Shown here piece after piece: positions 60,196 through 64,000 of a DNA stretch of 64,000 nt (position 1 is its first letter; each line of letters begins with the position of its first letter). This stretch comes from Sporodiniella umbellata (lineage: Eukaryota; Mucoromycota; Mucoromycetes; Mucorales; Rhizopodaceae), in NCBI GenBank assembly GCA_025677835.1, contig JAIXMR010000042.1, positions 62,001-126,000 of the forward strand, in the 5' to 3' direction. The position numbers and the translations under genes were made by a program. Under the pieces are notes generated by a model that saw only the letters and a program-made list of their open reading frames with translations, had not been told where the DNA came from and made no database searches.

Positions 60196-62050
60196 ATGTT
60201 TTATTTATGGCCTGTATCCTTAACTTTAGTGTCTATATACTTTCTTACGCGAAAAAGATTTGAAAAGAAGAAAGGCATAAAAGAAATTCCCTATCCGTCT
60301 TCTATTAGCTGGCCTATCTTTGGTAAGTATATCATAATGAATGAGTGTAAAGAGGGCAAGGTAGAATGCGCCCTTTCTTTTTCAATCTAATACTAACTTT
60401 TTCTAAGGTCATGTTTTTGCGTTAGGAATCTATTCACCTATTAGAAAATTGAATCAATGGCATACAGAATTGGGTCCCATCTTTAAGCTTGATATAGGAA
60501 ATCGACTATGAGTTGTAGTAAAAGATCCTAAAATAGCTCACGAAATTCTAGTAAAAAACGGTAAAGATATCTCAACCAGACCGTACCACCGATTTCTTTC
60601 AGAGATGTATTCCAAGAACGAAAGGTAACGATTTAATAAAAGAAACTTGAACTAAAAAGCATATAGCGGCGTTATTTTTGGTAGATATAGCCATGCTTGG
60701 AAAAAGAAGAGAGCTTTCAGTAAGGCCTATATATATTAAATTTAAAGAAAAAAAAAAGGGCGCTCTGTTACTAAACGGTAAACTTCATAGTTTCAAGCTT
60801 GTTGAAGCCGGCATCGGTTGATGCACTTTGCAGTTTGACGTCATTTGAAGCCAAAGAAACTATGAAAAGATTTACTGAAGCTGCTAAAAGTGGGAGAAGT
60901 TTTAATCCTTCCAGTAATCTGGGATTGTATACAATGAACACAATCATGGGAATTACATTTGGCAAAAGGTTTGATAGTATAGAGGATCCAGGCTTTATTA
61001 CTATAAGAAGCATGGTGGACAGATTTATAACGTTTAGTGGTACTACAGGAGATATTGCGACGTTTTTTCCTCAGTTGTTTTGGATTAACTATCTCATTAA
61101 AGCAAAAAAGAAGTTGGAAGCAGTTACAGGATACATAAACTCTGTACGTATTGGGCTTTTACAAGAAGCCTTAAAAAGCGAAAAAGTCTCTCTCGCAAAA
61201 GACCTATATAAGATAAAAGAAGAAACCAGTGTCTTTACTGAAGAAGATATTCAAGTTATGACATGTAACGTTTATGATATGCCTCTTTTTTTGTAAAAAA
61301 AAAAAAAAAATAGCAAACTAAGAGTTGAAATAGCCGATTTGATCATAGCAGGAAGTGATACAGTTAGTGTCGCACTTTATTGGGCTTTGGTAATTATTTC
61401 TAATTACCCTGACGTCCAAGAAAAGCTTATAGCAGAGCTAAACAACTGGAAGTCAAAAAACCCTACACGCGATACACCAAGTTTTACTCAAGATCGCGAA
61501 GATTTTCTTTACTCTATTTGTGTACAGAGAGAAGTACTGAGGTTCCGTCCTCCCGCTCCAAACGGTACAGTACGTGTTTGCACAAAAGATTTGGTTATTG
61601 GTCAATACGTTATACCCAAAGGAACGAACATTGTTGCCCACTTGTTAGCCATGAACTTTGACACGGATACCTATGATGACCCTGAAGCTTTTAGACCAGA
61701 GAGGTTTATTAAAAACACACAAAAAATGAGTGCTTCTGCAAATAACAACATTGAAGAGAGAGACCAATTTGCGTTTGGTTGGGGAAGAAGACTATGTCCC
61801 GGAATTTACTTGGTAAGAAAGATGCGCTCAAAATATACTACACATTTCAGGTGGCTCTGACTTTTTTTCGTATTTTCAAACAAAAAAGGCCGAAATAGAG
61901 ATGTTCAACTTTTTTGCTCAGTTCTTTTCCAAGTTCACTGTTCACCCAGAAAACGACGTAGGCGACAGCGTATCTAAAATGGATTACTTTGAGGACGGCT
62001 CAGAAATTAAGCCCATGGCCAAAAACATCCGATGCAAACTTCGCATTTAA
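60196..62050 (+). pseudogene. Cytochrome P450 copy 3, one in-frame stop (codon 77 TGA) and an 18-base deletion
   Basis: Six exons: 60196..60322, 60408..60624, 60685..60719, 60791..61264, 61334..61812, 61889..62050. Exons 2, 5 and 6 have the same lengths as in the other copies (217, 479, 162). Exon 4 is one codon longer and exon 1 shorter. Codon 77 is TGA (60509-60511) where copy 1 has Trp (K-L-W-V). Exon 3 is 35 bases instead of 53: six codons corresponding to G-V-V-F-G-Q are gone without a frame change. C-helix W-K-K-K-R, I-helix A-G-S-D-T, ExxR (E-V-L-R), P-E-R-F and heme loop F-A-F-G-W-G-R-R-L-C-P-G are intact. The catalytic core is better preserved than in copy 2. It is on the opposite strand to copies 1 and 2. 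Confidence 0.88.
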
Positions 62051-64000
62051 GAGCAGTGTTTAACATACAATACATCCTATCAAGTTTGTTTGTCTATACA
62101 TTTTTCACAACAAAAAATGCGAAGTACGAGAAATAGACAGTTATTGTAAAATAAAGATGTTAGTAATAGCGAAACTCAAGTTAGCTTTTATCAAAAAATT
62201 ATATTTGTTTTCCATTCGACTATATAGTATCTGTATGTATTAAGCCTCCCTTTTTTTGTGCACAAAATAAACCTTAAGCACAATTTTATACAAATATTGT
62301 ACTAATAAATAATTTGAAACAAAAACGGTTTATCTTTTTATAAATAATAAAGTACATAACCTTTTAGACCTAAAGGCTTCAGATATAGAAACTGTCCGGA
62401 GTTGATAATATTGATTGAGCTTTGTAGATACCAAAGGTAAGCAAGCAAATTTTTTTTTAAAAGAAAAGAATTGTTACGTTTTAGACAGAAGATGGTAGGG
62501 CTAGCATAGATTTTTAAGGAGATAAACAAATGAAATAAAATAGTGCGACTTACTACAAACAGGCATGAGTTTCAGCTCTCTGGCTGTAATGGTCTATCCA
62601 AATCTTTATTGGACGCAAATTAAAGACGTGCTTTTGTAAAACATATTTATCATATATTTCACTGAAACTTCGTTTGTCGTATTATATTCAGTTTTTTGCA
62701 AAGAAGACATAAAAAACCCTTCTTATTTTGCTGCGGTCTGAGAACTTTGCTCTGACTTTTTGTTTGCTATTCTTGAAGAGAATATTGCTTTTGTGTTAAG
62801 TTTCGAGAAGAAGTAACTAACAAAAAAGTGTTTTATCTTTTGACTAAAAGAAGTGCTTTACATAGGTAGTTTTACTCACACTTATGTTTCTTAAGTCTCT
62901 TTGACTTGAGTACTAGACACCAATAGCTTAAGCAAATGTGCAAACAAAAAAAGACACAGTTTGATATGTTAGAGAATTTTGAGTTCGAAGGCCAGGTATA
63001 TTCCATCAATTGGTAACGCTAAAAATAAAGCCCTGAAAAAAGGTGGCACAAAAGCCTAAATCTTATATGAATACATATATACATATATATGTATATAAGT
63101 TAATATCAATCAATGTGTTATTTTATGCCGTATAAGTGACAGGACCCAAAACAGTTAGACTGGACACTATTTCAGCGTTTTTGTGCTATTAAAAAGGGGG
63201 CTTTGAGATCAAATCTTGTAGTGCTTATTCGTTGTTATTCGTCGCACTGACGCTCTATTTAGTGTTATAACCTTTTTATTGCTTTGAGCTTTGCTTAATA
63301 GATCCACTAAACAAAAAAATTCATTCTGTTTGAGATCGATTTTGAACGACCACAGCATAATAGATAGACGAATCTAAAGAGCAGATAATGCTCTATTTTT
63401 TTATATAATGAAGATTTATATGAAACAGGTGAGAAGGGAAGAGAGGTATTTACGCGTATTTAATATAGTGCAATGCTTTATACTTAGAGTTTTTGACTAT
63501 TTCCTTTTACCAGTAGTTCAACACAATAACGAGGATCTTGTTGCAAAAAGAGTTTTTGATTCCAGAGAATGTGAATTTTTTTTCATCTGTTTGATTTAAT
63601 AAAGTTACTTTTGGCAAATTCGATACAGAGAAAGATTTTTTCTTATTACCTATATGTTTATCTTTGGTATCGATGTATCTAATTGCTCAAGAAAGACACA
63701 GCAAACAAAAGAAAACTAAAAAAAAACCGTGCCTGATTTTTTACTTGACCTCCTAAATTTGGTATGTAAGCTGGGGTGATAGTGTATATAGCAAAATGTT
63801 ATGATCTAGCAAAATGAAAGGGACAGCACCAAAGAAATGGCTCTTTTCGGCTTTAGAGATCGTACTTGAGTTTGGATTTGTTGGTGTTGAGTTTTACGCA
63901 CAACAACAACAATTTTACATAAAATCTGTAAAGTTGAAGATATAGAAATACCGAGGTAGCTATTCAGTACAAAGCGACTTTATTGTGTAGATTTTATCGG
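62051..64000. other. Right edge, no supported gene
   Basis: 1.95 kb, AT-rich, with a short TA-rich palindromic stretch at 63070-63100 and a T/A tract near 62449-62465. The open frame at 63408-63599 (+) is short and unsupported. Confidence 0.45.

Noticed and set aside
52927..62050. Stop codons read as evidence for a changed genetic code
   Set aside because: All other genes here use TAA, TAG and TGA as normal stops, and Trp is coded by TGG throughout.

Overview
This window is nuclear DNA of a filamentous fungus, most likely an early-diverging one of the Mucoromycota (Mucorales type). The base composition is AT-rich, introns are many and short (about 40-100 bases, GTAAG-type donors), and intergenic DNA is full of poly(A)/poly(T) tracts. 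Gene content supports this: an EF-1 beta with strongly biased codons, an Sso-type syntaxin, a Zn2Cys6 factor, tandem P450s and a decayed LINE. The species cannot be named from sequence alone. I built gene models by hand from splice sites and reading frame; exon coordinates are given in each entry.

Left part (1-31.7 kb) is gene-dense, mostly housekeeping. In order: an AcpS-type phosphopantetheinyl transferase (-), a FYVE-like zinc-finger protein (-), a coiled-coil protein of unknown function (-), a Zn2Cys6 transcription factor (+), tRNA-dihydrouridine synthase DUS2 (-), a membrane-anchored heme-thiolate peroxidase (+), a STE20/PAK-like kinase (-), proteasome lid subunit RPN5 (+), a mitochondrial rhodanese-persulfide dioxygenase fusion (-), an AtuA-like protein (-), a TMEM184/DUF300 membrane protein (-), an F-box protein (+), EF-1 beta (+), a J-domain protein (+), a syntaxin (+) and a bHLH factor (-). 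Convergent neighbours are packed tightly: the RPN5 and dioxygenase stop codons lie 2 bases apart.

Middle part (31.7-43.6 kb): a 5 kb gene-free stretch of homopolymers and a small degenerate repeat family, then insulin-degrading-enzyme-like metalloprotease (+), malic enzyme (-, tail to tail with it) and an AT-hook protein (-).

Right part (43.6-64 kb) is gene-poor and accessory. It holds a P450 family in several states of decay: one intact gene, two copies with all six exons but a stop codon where the paralogue has tryptophan, a two-exon relic, and a small internally deleted fragment in opposite orientation. A broken LINE retrotransposon lies between them. The three P450 genes share an almost identical exon-length series, so they come from duplication of one spliced ancestor.

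The most interesting items are the P450 array with two Trp-to-stop changes, the rearranged P450 fragment at 58.1 kb, a recurring T-tract/A-tract palindrome found in introns and intergenic DNA, two RFX-type X-boxes in the first intron of the bHLH gene, and several genes whose frame only closes with an unusual splice site or a one-base homopolymer change.
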